In this document: one piece after another, positions 24,264 to 32,916 of the stretch
Layout of the letters: each line of letters starts with the position of its first letter
How positions within the stretch are numbered: the stretch's first letter is position 1
Source: Paracrocinitomix sp040880585
GTDB taxonomy: Bacteria; Bacteroidota; Bacteroidia; Flavobacteriales_D; Crocinitomicaceae
NCBI GenBank assembly: GCA_040880585.1
Contig: JBBDID010000019.1
Span: 86,010-150,009, forward strand
Length of the DNA: 64,000 nucleotides
Direction: 5' to 3'
Notes under the pieces: generated by a model
The model's input: the letters and a program-made list of their open reading frames with translations, nothing else
Database searches by the model: none
What the model was told of the DNA's origin: nothing
Position numbers and translations under genes: made by a program

Positions 24264-24598
24264 GACACCAACGATTAAACGCCTATCGCATCATGTGGTT
24301 ATTTGTTTTTTTTGATCTGCCTACCAATACCAAAAAGGAAAGACGCACGGCTCAACAGTTTCGAAAAAAATTGAAAAAGGATGGCTTTACCATGATGCAG
24401 TATTCTGTTTACACCCGTCATTGTGCCAGTTTTGAAAGTGCTCAGGTTCATTTGAAGCGCATAAACGCTATGATCCCAAAGGCCGGGCAAGTCAGTATAT
24501 TACAAATAACCGATAAACAATATGGAAATATCCTTAATTTTTGGGGTGCTGCTACCAAGCCCATGGAGAGCAGTCCTCAGCAACTGGAATTATTTTAA
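24260..24598 (+). CDS. cas2: CRISPR-associated protein Cas2
   Basis: 112 residues with the ferredoxin-like start MWLFVFFDLPTNTKKERRTA (D19 is the conserved aspartate) and YSVYTRHCAS in the middle. It is the structural partner of Cas1 in spacer integration. Starts within the cas1 stop (ATGA). Confidence 0.95.
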   Translation: MRHQRLNAYRIMWLFVFFDLPTNTKKERRTAQQFRKKLKKDGFTMMQYSVYTRHCASFESAQVHLKRINAMIPKAGQVSILQITDKQYGNILNFWGAATKPMESSPQQLELF

Positions 24599-24601
24599 AT
24601 T

Positions 24602-24638
24602 AAACCCTGTGACAGGGTTTAAAACCCTGTCAGGATTT
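24602..24638 (+). repeat. REP palindromes after cas2
   Basis: AAACCCTGTGACAGGGTTT is a short perfect palindrome, followed by a partial AAACCCTGTCAGGATTT. Same family as the other REPs here. Confidence 0.8.
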
Positions 24639-24644
24639 AAAATC

Positions 24645-24693
24645 AAAAAAAAAGCGGAATCAAGGCCATTTGCTTCCTTAAAACCGCTTTTTT
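24645..24693. terminator. Bidirectional terminator between cas2 and the array
   Basis: AAAAAAAAAGCGG (left) pairs with CCGCTTTTTT (right), with an inner AAGG/CCTT stem. On plus it ends in a T run and can end the cas operon; on minus it also ends in a T run and can end the pre-crRNA coming from the array. This fits convergent transcription. Confidence 0.8.
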
Positions 24694-24747
24694 CAATACG
24701 ACATTTTTTTGTAATAGACTAATTACCAATCTGCTATTCTGCGCGGT
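24694..24747 (+). promoter_or_regulatory. Probable CRISPR leader (integration end)
   Basis: 54 AT-rich bases between the terminator and the first intact repeat. The repeat at this end is perfect while the far end is truncated, so spacer integration likely happens here, next to cas1-cas2. No promoter directed into the array was found. Confidence 0.5.
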
Positions 24748-26751
24748 AATGTCGTCATTCTTTTTCTTTAATCAAACCACAACCTTTTGTTTCGGCTTTA
24801 GCTTTTTTATCGCAATGTCGTCATTCTTTTTCTTTAATCAAACCACAACTGATCTATAATATTAATCATTTGATTTAAAAATGTCGTCATTCTTTTTCTT
24901 TAATCAAACCACAACTGCAAATGATTTTAATTGGTTATGATACTAAATGTCGTCATTCTTTTTCTTTAATCAAACCACAACGTCAAAAGTCTTTCAAACG
25001 TTTGTTTAATTAATGTCGTCATTCTTTTTCTTTAATCAAACCACAACCGTCTTAGGCAGTTACTTCTTGGCTACAATAATGTCGTCATTCTTTTTCTTTA
25101 ATCAAACCACAACTAAATGTCCGGGTGCATTTCCTTTAAATTTAATGTCGTCATTCTTTTTCTTTAATCAAACCACAACGCCATACATCTTACTATACAC
25201 AAGGGATAAAATGTCGTCATTCTTTTTCTTTAATCAAACCACAACCTAATATAAGTAGTCTCACATGCTTTTTCAAATGTCGTCATTCTTTTTCTTTAAT
25301 CAAACCACAACGCACTAATTCAACTCCTGAAAAAAAGGCAGAATGTCGTCATTCTTTTTCTTTAATCAAACCACAACGGGAGCGCGCCCATTGTCTGCTA
25401 ATTGTAAAATGTCGTCATTCTTTTTCTTTAATCAAACCACAACAAACCGCATATCAAAGCCTTAATGATTTTTAATGTCGTCATTCTTTTTCTTTAATCA
25501 AACCACAACTGAAACCTCAGACAATTCATCTATTTCACAAATGTCGTCATTCTTTTTCTTTAATCAAACCACAACGAACTAATTCAACTCCTGAAAAAAA
25601 GGCAGAATGTCGTCATTCTTTTTCTTTAATCAAACCACAACTACTTTCCTTCTTACCGTTTTAACACTTTAAATGTCGTCATTCTTTTTCTTTAATCAAA
25701 CCACAACGTATTCTTAAAGGATCGGCAGAGCAGATTAAATGTCGTCATTCTTTTTCTTTAATCAAACCACAACATAGGGTATTTATACCATAGAAAAAAA
25801 ACAAATGTCGTCATTCTTTTTCTTTAATCAAACCACAACTCAATAGTTGCATTAGTAATTAACATAAAAAATGTCGTCATTCTTTTTCTTTAATCAAACC
25901 ACAACTCCTTCCAGCTAAAAGCCCGGCTATTTTCTAATGTCGTCATTCTTTTTCTTTAATCAAACCACAACATAATAAAAATAAAGGGCTATATTTGTTC
26001 TAATGTCGTCATTCTTTTTCTTTAATCAAACCACAACTGGACGGATAGCGCCTATGCTTTGCATCTCAATGTCGTCATTCTTTTTCTTTAATCAAACCAC
26101 AACAGTTCCATAGCAGATAGTTCAGATTTTGAAAATGTCGTCATTCTTTTTCTTTAATCAAACCACAACCTATATTTGTTGAACTAATTATAAAAAATAA
26201 ATGTCGTCATTCTTTTTCTTTAATCAAACCACAACAGAAACAACGGCAGCCACAATTATTGAAGAATGTCGTCATTCTTTTTCTTTAATCAAACCACAAC
26301 CATAGCAATCTGTTGGATCAATTGCCCCGCAATGTCGTCATTCTTTTTCTTTAATCAAACCACAACATTTCCTTAAATATTTTAGACAACAATATAAATG
26401 TCGTCATTCTTTTTCTTTAATCAAACCACAACGTGAAGAAGAAGCATTCAAACTACTTGTGGAATGTCGTCATTCTTTTTCTTTAATCAAACCACAACGT
26501 TGCTGTTGTTATCATTGGTTACTTGTTCAATGTCGTCATTCTTTTTCTTTAATCAAACCACAACAATACCCAAACTTATACCATCAGGTCTTTAAATGTC
26601 GTCATTCTTTTTCTTTAATCAAACCACAACACTCTACCATCTCAAAATACTCATTTGAAAATGTCGTCATTCTTTTTCTTTAATCAAACCACAACAATAA
26701 TTGGATCTTGTCCAACTCTTCCCATAATGTCGTCATTCTTTTTCTTTAATC
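24748..26751 (-). CRISPR. Type II CRISPR array, 31 repeats and 30 spacers
   Basis: 36-base repeats at a 66-base period from 24748; 30 intact repeats and a last one cut after 26 bases at 26726-26751. Spacers are 30 bases, two are 29 (before 26265 and before 26660). In crRNA sense (minus) the repeat starts GTTGTGGTTTGATTAAAG and ends ACGACATT, and both tracrRNAs pair with its 5' part, which sets minus as the crRNA strand. The repeats appear identical. Spacers at 25312-25341 and 25576-25605 differ at one base. Short open frames in the array are repeat artefacts. Confidence 0.98.
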
Positions 26752-26756
26752 CCGGG

Positions 26757-29282
26757 CTAAAAATTAAATTTCAAATCTCTTTCATCCATGATATCAAAAG
26801 AAACCTTGAACTGTACATTTTTTTGTTTTTGATCGGTGGGCAATTGTAAAGAGTTATTGGCCCAGCTGAAAATCACATAGGTACCGATTCTCAATCGGCG
26901 TCTTAAGAACTTAAAGGTACGTTCTATGCCGGCAAAAGCTTCGGTATAAAAATAATTGTTATGCTCCGGTAAAAAGAGCATTCCACCGCCAACTAATGCT
27001 TGAATACCGGTGTTTTTCATAAACGGAATTTTATTGATAATGGCACCGTTAAAGTGGTGGATATAGTGAAACTCCATATAAAAATCCTGGGTTTGATAAG
27101 AGGAATCTAAATTTTGGAAAGAGTAAAGCGGTTGACTTAAGAGGTAACGAAATACGGGGTCACTGTCTGATTCCCGGAAGAATTTTTTGTCGATATACAA
27201 AACGCTGTCCTGATTGACAAACTTACCGGTTCTGAATACATAAAATGATTTTCCGAATGTTCCGATTTGAAATTCTTGTTCTAAAGATGCAGATAGGTAG
27301 TCAAAATCAACGACTGAGTTAAATATTCCACTGTATCCTTTCTCCCAATAAACGGAGAAGGTTGGCCATCTGCTACCCAAAACAACTTTTCGGTGGGGTT
27401 CACTCATGTATTTTTGAAAAGGGGTGTAAGAGATGCTTACATTGGTTCTGAAAGCATTGTATGAGTTAAAGTAAAGAGGCTCGGGATTTTCTTGTTGCAG
27501 GAATTTATCCAAAGAGGTGTTGAAAGTGTAGGAACTATCAAAAGGATAACGGTGTTCCAGCGTGGCGCCGGTGCTCACATATAATCCGTTGGCTACCTCT
27601 ATTCTATGCCAGGCTCCGGCTTTATTGTTAAGGTACCAGTTTGAACGACTAAAAGTACCTAGCCAGGAGTTCCAATTGTTGATTAAATCAACTTCTTTAG
27701 ATGCCCAGGCAGACCAGGTTCCAAATCGCTTTGGCGCATAGCGGTGATAAACACGCAATCTGCCACGCGAATCCCAATTGTTAAAGCCAATTGTGTAATC
27801 CCCACCTACATCAATCCATTGTTCATCTTCCCATTTTTTAAAATATTGAAATCCGGGCCCCATGCGCATCCCACCGGCACCGATAGGTTGGTAAAAATCT
27901 GCTACAGATGAAAAATACCACTGTTCTTTTTTATCCCGGTTTCTATGCTCTATTCCAAACCACAGCACCTTCAAAAAAGTGATTTTATTAAATACCGCAT
28001 CCATAGAATCCAGGTATTTTTCAGAAGTGTACAAAGCGGTTAAGCTGTCCTGTACAAATTTTTTGCGCTGCTCTTCTTTGGTTAAAGGAACAGGACGAAT
28101 TTTACCCCAATAGGTAGAGTCCCGTTTATATGCTTCTTCAGTAGTTACGCCAATTTCGTTCCCAAAAAATTTAGGGGGATAAGAGCGGTTAAAGTTCCAA
28201 TTGGAATACGCAACAGTAGTGGTTCCTTTTACCGTCTCTTTGCCATATTTTGTATCGTATTCAAAGGTTTGATCGCGAATTACCCAAAACGAATCAATTT
28301 TTTGATAATTCTGTACAATGTGAAAGTTGTCGTATTTTTTGAGGTTTCCCTTGCGCATAGAGACATCTACTTTGGTCAATACCCACTCTTTACGTGAGAC
28401 CCATAAAAATCCTTCCATGGTAGAAGTTCCAACACTTCGGGGAGATATTTCTATCTTGTAAATGGTGTCTTGATTCTCAAAAAGAATTTCTTTAAGTCGA
28501 TATTTGTAGTTGAGAATACCGGCAGGGTGTAAGGGAGAGACAATAGGCGTGCGGTGCAGGTCATATTTTTTGATCAAACTTTCATAAAAATTGAAATCTC
28601 CGCTGGTGGTGGTTTGAAAATAGATTTGATCCGGTTTGCCTACTTTGTCATAACCCGTTCTGAACTCTTTTATTCCGTTGGGATACTGATAATGTTTTTC
28701 AAGGTTGATTTCTACAAAGTTCATCCTCTCTTCTCCATTGATCTGTTTCTCGATCTCCTCCTTTTGTTTTTGAAAGAGATCACCGGGTTCTTCATCCGTC
28801 TCTTCTTTCTTATTCTTTTTCTTGAGATCAAAAGTTTCTGTGCCTTTTATATATACATCCACGCTGTATGAATCATATTGGCGGATTAATTCTTCTTTGT
28901 GAGAAATCACATTTTGTACAATTTCCCAGCCTATATTCTTCTTTTTGGTTTCTACTTCTACCGTGTTTAATTCCCGGTTTGCTTGCTTTAGCCAAACGTG
29001 TTGAATGGTAGGTTCAAGATCATTGATGGTCACCTTTATCGTTTGCTCTTCAAAACCAATACAGCGATAAATCACTTCATAAGTTCCCATGTCACAACCA
29101 AAATAATACTTCCCCTCCTCATCTGAAATCGCTCCTAAATTGGTAAAGTTTTTAACGTAGATCTTCACATAGGGTATCGGATTGTTGCTCTCATCATAGA
29201 CAAATCCCTGTATGCTTTGCCCAAAAGACAAGTCGGCAAAAAATAAGAAACATGATATGAGAAAAATCCTTAGCAGTTTCAC
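26757..29282 (-). CDS. DUF5686 family outer membrane protein with carboxypeptidase-like regulatory domain
   Basis: 841 residues, signal peptide at about 1-21. Residues 23-100 are a carboxypeptidase D regulatory-like (CarboxypepD_reg) Ig-like domain: IQGFVYDESNNPIPYVKIYV, GAISDEEGKYYF. The following region (IVQNVISHKEELIRQYDSYS, then a long barrel-like C-terminal half ending in KVSFDIMDERDLKFNF) fits DUF5686, a Bacteroidota surface/outer-membrane family of unknown role. Its TAG stop is five bases from the truncated last CRISPR repeat, with no terminator between, so its transcript may run into the array. Confidence 0.85.
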   Translation of the reverse strand: MKLLRIFLISCFLFFADLSFGQSIQGFVYDESNNPIPYVKIYVKNFTNLGAISDEEGKYYFGCDMGTYEVIYRCIGFEEQTIKVTINDLEPTIQHVWLKQANRELNTVEVETKKKNIGWEIVQNVISHKEELIRQYDSYSVDVYIKGTETFDLKKKNKKEETDEEPGDLFQKQKEEIEKQINGEERMNFVEINLEKHYQYPNGIKEFRTGYDKVGKPDQIYFQTTTSGDFNFYESLIKKYDLHRTPIVSPLHPAGILNYKYRLKEILFENQDTIYKIEISPRSVGTSTMEGFLWVSRKEWVLTKVDVSMRKGNLKKYDNFHIVQNYQKIDSFWVIRDQTFEYDTKYGKETVKGTTTVAYSNWNFNRSYPPKFFGNEIGVTTEEAYKRDSTYWGKIRPVPLTKEEQRKKFVQDSLTALYTSEKYLDSMDAVFNKITFLKVLWFGIEHRNRDKKEQWYFSSVADFYQPIGAGGMRMGPGFQYFKKWEDEQWIDVGGDYTIGFNNWDSRGRLRVYHRYAPKRFGTWSAWASKEVDLINNWNSWLGTFSRSNWYLNNKAGAWHRIEVANGLYVSTGATLEHRYPFDSSYTFNTSLDKFLQQENPEPLYFNSYNAFRTNVSISYTPFQKYMSEPHRKVVLGSRWPTFSVYWEKGYSGIFNSVVDFDYLSASLEQEFQIGTFGKSFYVFRTGKFVNQDSVLYIDKKFFRESDSDPVFRYLLSQPLYSFQNLDSSYQTQDFYMEFHYIHHFNGAIINKIPFMKNTGIQALVGGGMLFLPEHNNYFYTEAFAGIERTFKFLRRRLRIGTYVIFSWANNSLQLPTDQKQKNVQFKVSFDIMDERDLKFNF

Positions 29283-29500
29283 GGTTGTTGATTAGACACT
29301 TTTTGAGGGCACAAAGTTACAGCAAGCTGCAAGAAATTGAAATAAATTATGTTAAAAGGGGAATAAAAATTTTTTGAACAGGGTAGAGAGAGGGATTCTC
29401 CATGCAAAATCACTACTGCCGGTCGGATTTAAAATTAACAACCCTTTTTTATCAGGCAAGTATTTATTATATTTATAAATTATATGTATAAAATATATTT

Positions 29501-29737
29501 ATGGGAACATTTACCAGTACATTGCCCGATCAATTACTTGAATTGCTTAACCAAAAAGCAAAGGAATTGTCTATGCCCAAAAACAAGTTGATAGAAAGGG
29601 CTTTGCGTATATATCTGGATCAATTGAACCGCGCAGAGTATGTCAAGTCCTATAAAAAATTGGCAGCAGATACTGACGTTCTTTCCATGGCAGAAGAGGG
29701 TATGGAAGATTACCTGTCTCAATTGGATGAAGGATGA
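29501..29737 (+). CDS. Ribbon-helix-helix antitoxin
   Basis: 78 residues: a CopG/RHH N-terminal fold (TFTSTLPDQLLELLNQKAKE, PKNKLIERALRIYLDQL) that binds DNA as a dimer, and an acidic C-terminal tail (SMAEEGMEDYLSQLDEG) of the type that blocks the toxin. Stop overlaps the toxin ATG by four bases. The upstream 29460-29500 is very AT-rich with near-palindromic TATAT words, a likely operator/promoter for autorepression. Confidence 0.87.
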   Translation: MGTFTSTLPDQLLELLNQKAKELSMPKNKLIERALRIYLDQLNRAEYVKSYKKLAADTDVLSMAEEGMEDYLSQLDEG

Positions 29738-30066
29738 AACAGGGAGAGATTTGGTATGCCAACCTTAATCCGGTTAAAGGAAATGAACAGGCAGGATTCA
29801 GGCCTGTTGTGATCATCAGCGGTGATCTACTGAATCAATACCTCGATATTGTAATATGTTGCCCACTGACAAGCAAAGTAAAGAGATATAAAGGCAATGT
29901 AGTTCTGCATCCCAATAAAATGAATCAACTCAAAAAAAAATCAGAAATACTTACTTTTCATATTTGTTCGGTATCAAAACACCTCTTAGTGAAAAAAACA
30001 GGAAGTATATCACCGACAGAAATTGATCAGATTAAAGCCTGTTTGGATGATATTTTGACGTATTAA
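29734..30066 (+). CDS. MazF/PemK-type toxin, probable endoribonuclease
   Basis: 110 residues. Family motifs: GEIWYANLNPVKGNEQAG (strand 1-2 loop), FRPVVIIS, CCPLTSKVKRYKGNVVL and the C-terminal ISPTEIDQIKACLDDIL. MazF-type toxins cleave single-stranded mRNA at short sequences. Forms a standard toxin-antitoxin pair with the preceding RHH gene. Complete length. Placed 3 kb from the CRISPR array, possibly part of the same defence-rich stretch, though that is only proximity. Confidence 0.9.
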   Translation: MKQGEIWYANLNPVKGNEQAGFRPVVIISGDLLNQYLDIVICCPLTSKVKRYKGNVVLHPNKMNQLKKKSEILTFHICSVSKHLLVKKTGSISPTEIDQIKACLDDILTY

Positions 30067-30095
30067 AAATGAAGGGTTTTATACTCACGCTCAAA

Positions 30096-30710
30096 TTATA
30101 TCCGCTCCCCTTCTTTTAATAATTTCTGCATGAAGCCCATTACACGTTTAACCGGCTCAAATTGTTTTTCTTTTGTCAGTGGGATTCCATAAATGGTATA
30201 GGAGAGTACTTGATTCTGATTTCGGATAGCATTCCCCAGGTCTTTATCAAGAGCCTTTAATTCATTTTGCAGAGACAAAGAGAGAAGTCTACGCATCTTA
30301 TCTTCTTCTTTGCTTTTGATTAAAAAACGCTTGTCAAATTCAGTTTCATTGAATTCAATATCTTTCATGCCTATGTGTTTCCCCAATTTACTAAAAACAT
30401 GTTCTTTTCCAATTTTAAAATCAAATCCAAAAGGGGTGTTAGAAAAAATGATGTAGGTGGTAATACTTTTGTTTTTTGAAGATCCCTCCATCTTCTCAAT
30501 CATTTGAAAAGGATAACCATATAACTCTCCTCTTAACTCATTGAGTTGAGCAAGTGCGTATTTTGAAGTTGTACGGGTGAGTCCATTTTGTTGAGCAAAG
30601 TCAGTGAATAGTTTTTCTTTGCGTTGATTGGTTTTTTTTTGATGCCTAATCGCCCAAACAATTAATGCAACAAAGCTGCCTACCAATAAAAAGATGACGA
30701 GATATTCCAT
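30096..30710 (-). CDS. Membrane-anchored protein, unknown function
   Basis: 204 residues from the ATG at 30710 (MEYLVIFLLVGSFVALIVWA), an N-terminal membrane helix followed by basic residues, with the rest a soluble cytoplasmic domain by the positive-inside rule. Contains EKMEGSSKNKSITTYIIFSN and FKIGKEHVFSKLGKH. A longer reading would need a TTG start at 30743. Not recognised; similar single-pass proteins are frequent in Flavobacteriales. Confidence 0.65.
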   Translation of the reverse strand: MEYLVIFLLVGSFVALIVWAIRHQKKTNQRKEKLFTDFAQQNGLTRTTSKYALAQLNELRGELYGYPFQMIEKMEGSSKNKSITTYIIFSNTPFGFDFKIGKEHVFSKLGKHIGMKDIEFNETEFDKRFLIKSKEEDKMRRLLSLSLQNELKALDKDLGNAIRNQNQVLSYTIYGIPLTKEKQFEPVKRVMGFMQKLLKEGERI

Positions 30711-30760
30711 GGTGTAAATATATGACTTTGAAATTATTTTCAAAATGATTGAGAGAGCAT

Positions 30761-30823
30761 AACCCTGTCAGGTCTTCAACCCAACCCCCAACCCTGTCAG
30801 GTATTCAAGACCTGACAGGGTTA
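30761..30823 (+). repeat. REP pair
   Basis: Two copies of AACCCTGTCAGGT, the second with its full inverted partner ACCTGACAGGGTT across a TATTCAAG loop. Same family as the CRISPR-locus REPs, showing that the family is dispersed outside it too. Confidence 0.85.
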
Positions 30824-30891
30824 TGCCACTACTAAGACTAAGAGAAAAGCAGATTTTTAATTTTAGGTATCAAAATGCCACCAATAAATGT

Positions 30892-30899
30892 TAACTTTG
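30892..30899 (+). promoter_or_regulatory. -7 promoter element before queA
   Basis: TAACTTTG fits TAnnTTTG, about 104 bases before the queA ATG. No good TTG element at 20 bases upstream, so moderate support only. Confidence 0.4.
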
Positions 30900-31002
30900 C
30901 CGTCTTTTGAGCAGGTATGAAATTACAACCGGGAATGGTTGTAGAGAATGAGGCTCTGGCTCTCTTACTCGTATCCTGAAATAATTTAAACAAAAACGAC
31001 AA

Positions 31003-32058
31003 ATGAAATTATCGGCATTCAACTTTGATTTACCGGAAGAATTGATAGCACAACATCCCAATGATATTCGTGATGAGGCAAGAATGATGGTGCTAAACAG
31101 AGAAAAAAAGACAATTGAACATAAAATGTTCAAAGATGTGCTGGAATATTTTGAAGAAGATGACGTAATGATCATGAATGATACCAAAGTTTTTCCTGCT
31201 CGTCTTTACGGGAACAAAGAAAAAACGGGTGCAAGAATTGAAGTTTTTTTACTTAGAGAATTAAACAGAGATAGTTTGTTGTGGGATGTACTGGTTGATC
31301 CCGCCAGAAAAATCAGAATTGGAAACAAGCTGTATTTTACGGAAGATGATTCTTTAGTGGCTGAGGTGATTGACAATACTACTTCCAGAGGAAGAACCAT
31401 CCGTTTCTTATTTGACGGTTCGTATGAAGAATTCAAGGATAAGATCACCGAACTGGGAGAAACCCCCATCCCCCCTTATATCAAAGCATTGAGAGATGTT
31501 GTTCCCGAAGATGAAGACCGCTACCAAACCATTTATGCAGAAAGAGAAGGTGCAGTGGCTGCGCCAACCGCCGGTTTACACTTTAGTAAACAATTGCTCA
31601 AAAGATTAGAAATAAAAGGAGTGAATTTTGCTAAATTGACGCTTCACATTGGTTTGGGGACATTCAGAAATGTAGAAGTAGAAGATTTGACCAAACATAA
31701 AATGGATTCGGAAGAAGCGATCATCTCTGAGAAAGCAGCTGAGATTGTGAACAAAGGTAAGCGAAGTAGAAAGCGAGTTTGTGCAGTAGGAACAACAACC
31801 ATGCGTGCCATTGAAACAAGTGTTTCTACAGATGGATACCTGAAGCCATTCCAGGGATGGACCAATCGCTTTATTTTTCCTCCCTATGATTTTTCAATCG
31901 CCAATTCTATGATCACAAACTTCCATACACCGGGATCTACTTTATTGATGATGGTTTCTGCTTTTGCAGGGCATGATTTTGTAATGGAAGCCTATCAGGA
32001 AGCGATCAAAGAAAAATACAAGTTTTACTCCTACGGTGATGCCATGCTGATCATTTAA
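31003..32058 (+). CDS. queA: S-adenosylmethionine:tRNA ribosyltransferase-isomerase QueA
   Basis: 351 residues. MKLSAFNFDLPEELIAQHP is the standard N terminus; VMIMNDTKVFPARLYG, YAEREGAVAAPTAGLHF and FIFPPYDFSIANSMITNFHT with PGSTLLMMVSAFAGHDF are conserved motifs. The enzyme transfers the ribose of SAM to preQ1 in tRNA to make epoxyqueuosine, next to last in queuosine synthesis. Complete. Followed 41 bases later by ispD, maybe one transcript. Confidence 0.96.
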   Translation: MKLSAFNFDLPEELIAQHPNDIRDEARMMVLNREKKTIEHKMFKDVLEYFEEDDVMIMNDTKVFPARLYGNKEKTGARIEVFLLRELNRDSLLWDVLVDPARKIRIGNKLYFTEDDSLVAEVIDNTTSRGRTIRFLFDGSYEEFKDKITELGETPIPPYIKALRDVVPEDEDRYQTIYAEREGAVAAPTAGLHFSKQLLKRLEIKGVNFAKLTLHIGLGTFRNVEVEDLTKHKMDSEEAIISEKAAEIVNKGKRSRKRVCAVGTTTMRAIETSVSTDGYLKPFQGWTNRFIFPPYDFSIANSMITNFHTPGSTLLMMVSAFAGHDFVMEAYQEAIKEKYKFYSYGDAMLII

Positions 32059-32099
32059 TCAGCAGTAGATTTGAACCATCTGAAAAACCGATAGAAATT

Positions 32100-32777
32100 A
32101 TGATCCAACGATCAGTGATCATAGCTGCAGGAGGAATAGGAAGCAGGATGAATGCAACTATTCCGAAACAGTTTTTGCACCTTGCTGATCGCCCCATGAT
32201 TTTACATACAATTGAGCGATTTTTATCTTTTGATCCTGAGATAGAAATAGTTTTGGCACTTCCTTCCTCTCATTTCAATACATGGGATGAAATCTGTAAA
32301 AAATACGGCTTTGATCAGCAGATTCATTTGGTTTCAGGTGGAGAACAACGGTATCATTCTGTTAAAAATGCCCTGACACAAGCGTCCGGCGAAATCATTG
32401 CGGTACATGATGCTGTGCGGCCTTTCCCCTCTGATCGCTTATTAAAAGAAGCTTTTGAGCAGGCAGAAATTAGCGGAGCTGTGATTCCGGTTACGCAACT
32501 GAAAGACAGTTTAAGAAAAATAACGGATACCGATTCTGAAGCGCTGAATAGAAAGTTGTACAGAACCGTACAGACTCCACAGGTTTTTCAATCGGAAATC
32601 ATAAAAAGGGCGTATGAGCAACCCTTCTCTCCATTATTTACAGATGAAGCGAGCGTAGTAGAGGCTTCCGGACAAAAGTTAAAGTTAATCGAGGGAGATG
32701 AAGAAAACATCAAAATCACAACGCCTTTGGATTTGCAATGGGCAGAATTGATTTTTCACCTCAAAAAAGAGGCATAG
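32100..32777 (+). CDS. ispD: 2-C-methyl-D-erythritol 4-phosphate cytidylyltransferase IspD
   Basis: 225 residues. Nucleotide-binding signature IIAAGGIGSRMNATIPKQFL at 7-26, VHDAVRPF in the middle and VQTPQVFQ with FTDEASVVEASGQKLKLIEG near the end. It activates MEP with CTP in the non-mevalonate isoprenoid pathway, so this organism uses the MEP route. Complete and ordinary length. Confidence 0.95.
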   Translation: MIQRSVIIAAGGIGSRMNATIPKQFLHLADRPMILHTIERFLSFDPEIEIVLALPSSHFNTWDEICKKYGFDQQIHLVSGGEQRYHSVKNALTQASGEIIAVHDAVRPFPSDRLLKEAFEQAEISGAVIPVTQLKDSLRKITDTDSEALNRKLYRTVQTPQVFQSEIIKRAYEQPFSPLFTDEASVVEASGQKLKLIEGDEENIKITTPLDLQWAELIFHLKKEA

Positions 32778-32916
32778 AGATAGTCGATTTTCCATCACAA
32801 ATGTCTAAATTTGGTAGCCCTGACTGAAGCCCTTTTTTTAAGCAGTCGGGACGAATCACTGTTGCGTAACAAACAGAATTTTTCATTCCGGCATTACCGC
32901 CAAAAAATAGATTTAA

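Noticed and set aside
24699..24706. ACGACATT in the leader as a degenerate repeat
   Set aside because: Only eight bases match the repeat end; too short to call an extra repeat.
25013..26849. Frames with repeated peptide MSSFFFFNQTTT or CRHSFSLIKPQ
   Set aside because: These are translations of the CRISPR repeats with spacers between; no protein.
29501..30066. Toxin-antitoxin pair as a functional part of the CRISPR locus
   Set aside because: It is 2.7 kb away beyond an unrelated outer membrane gene, and reads on the other strand from that gene; nothing but proximity links them.
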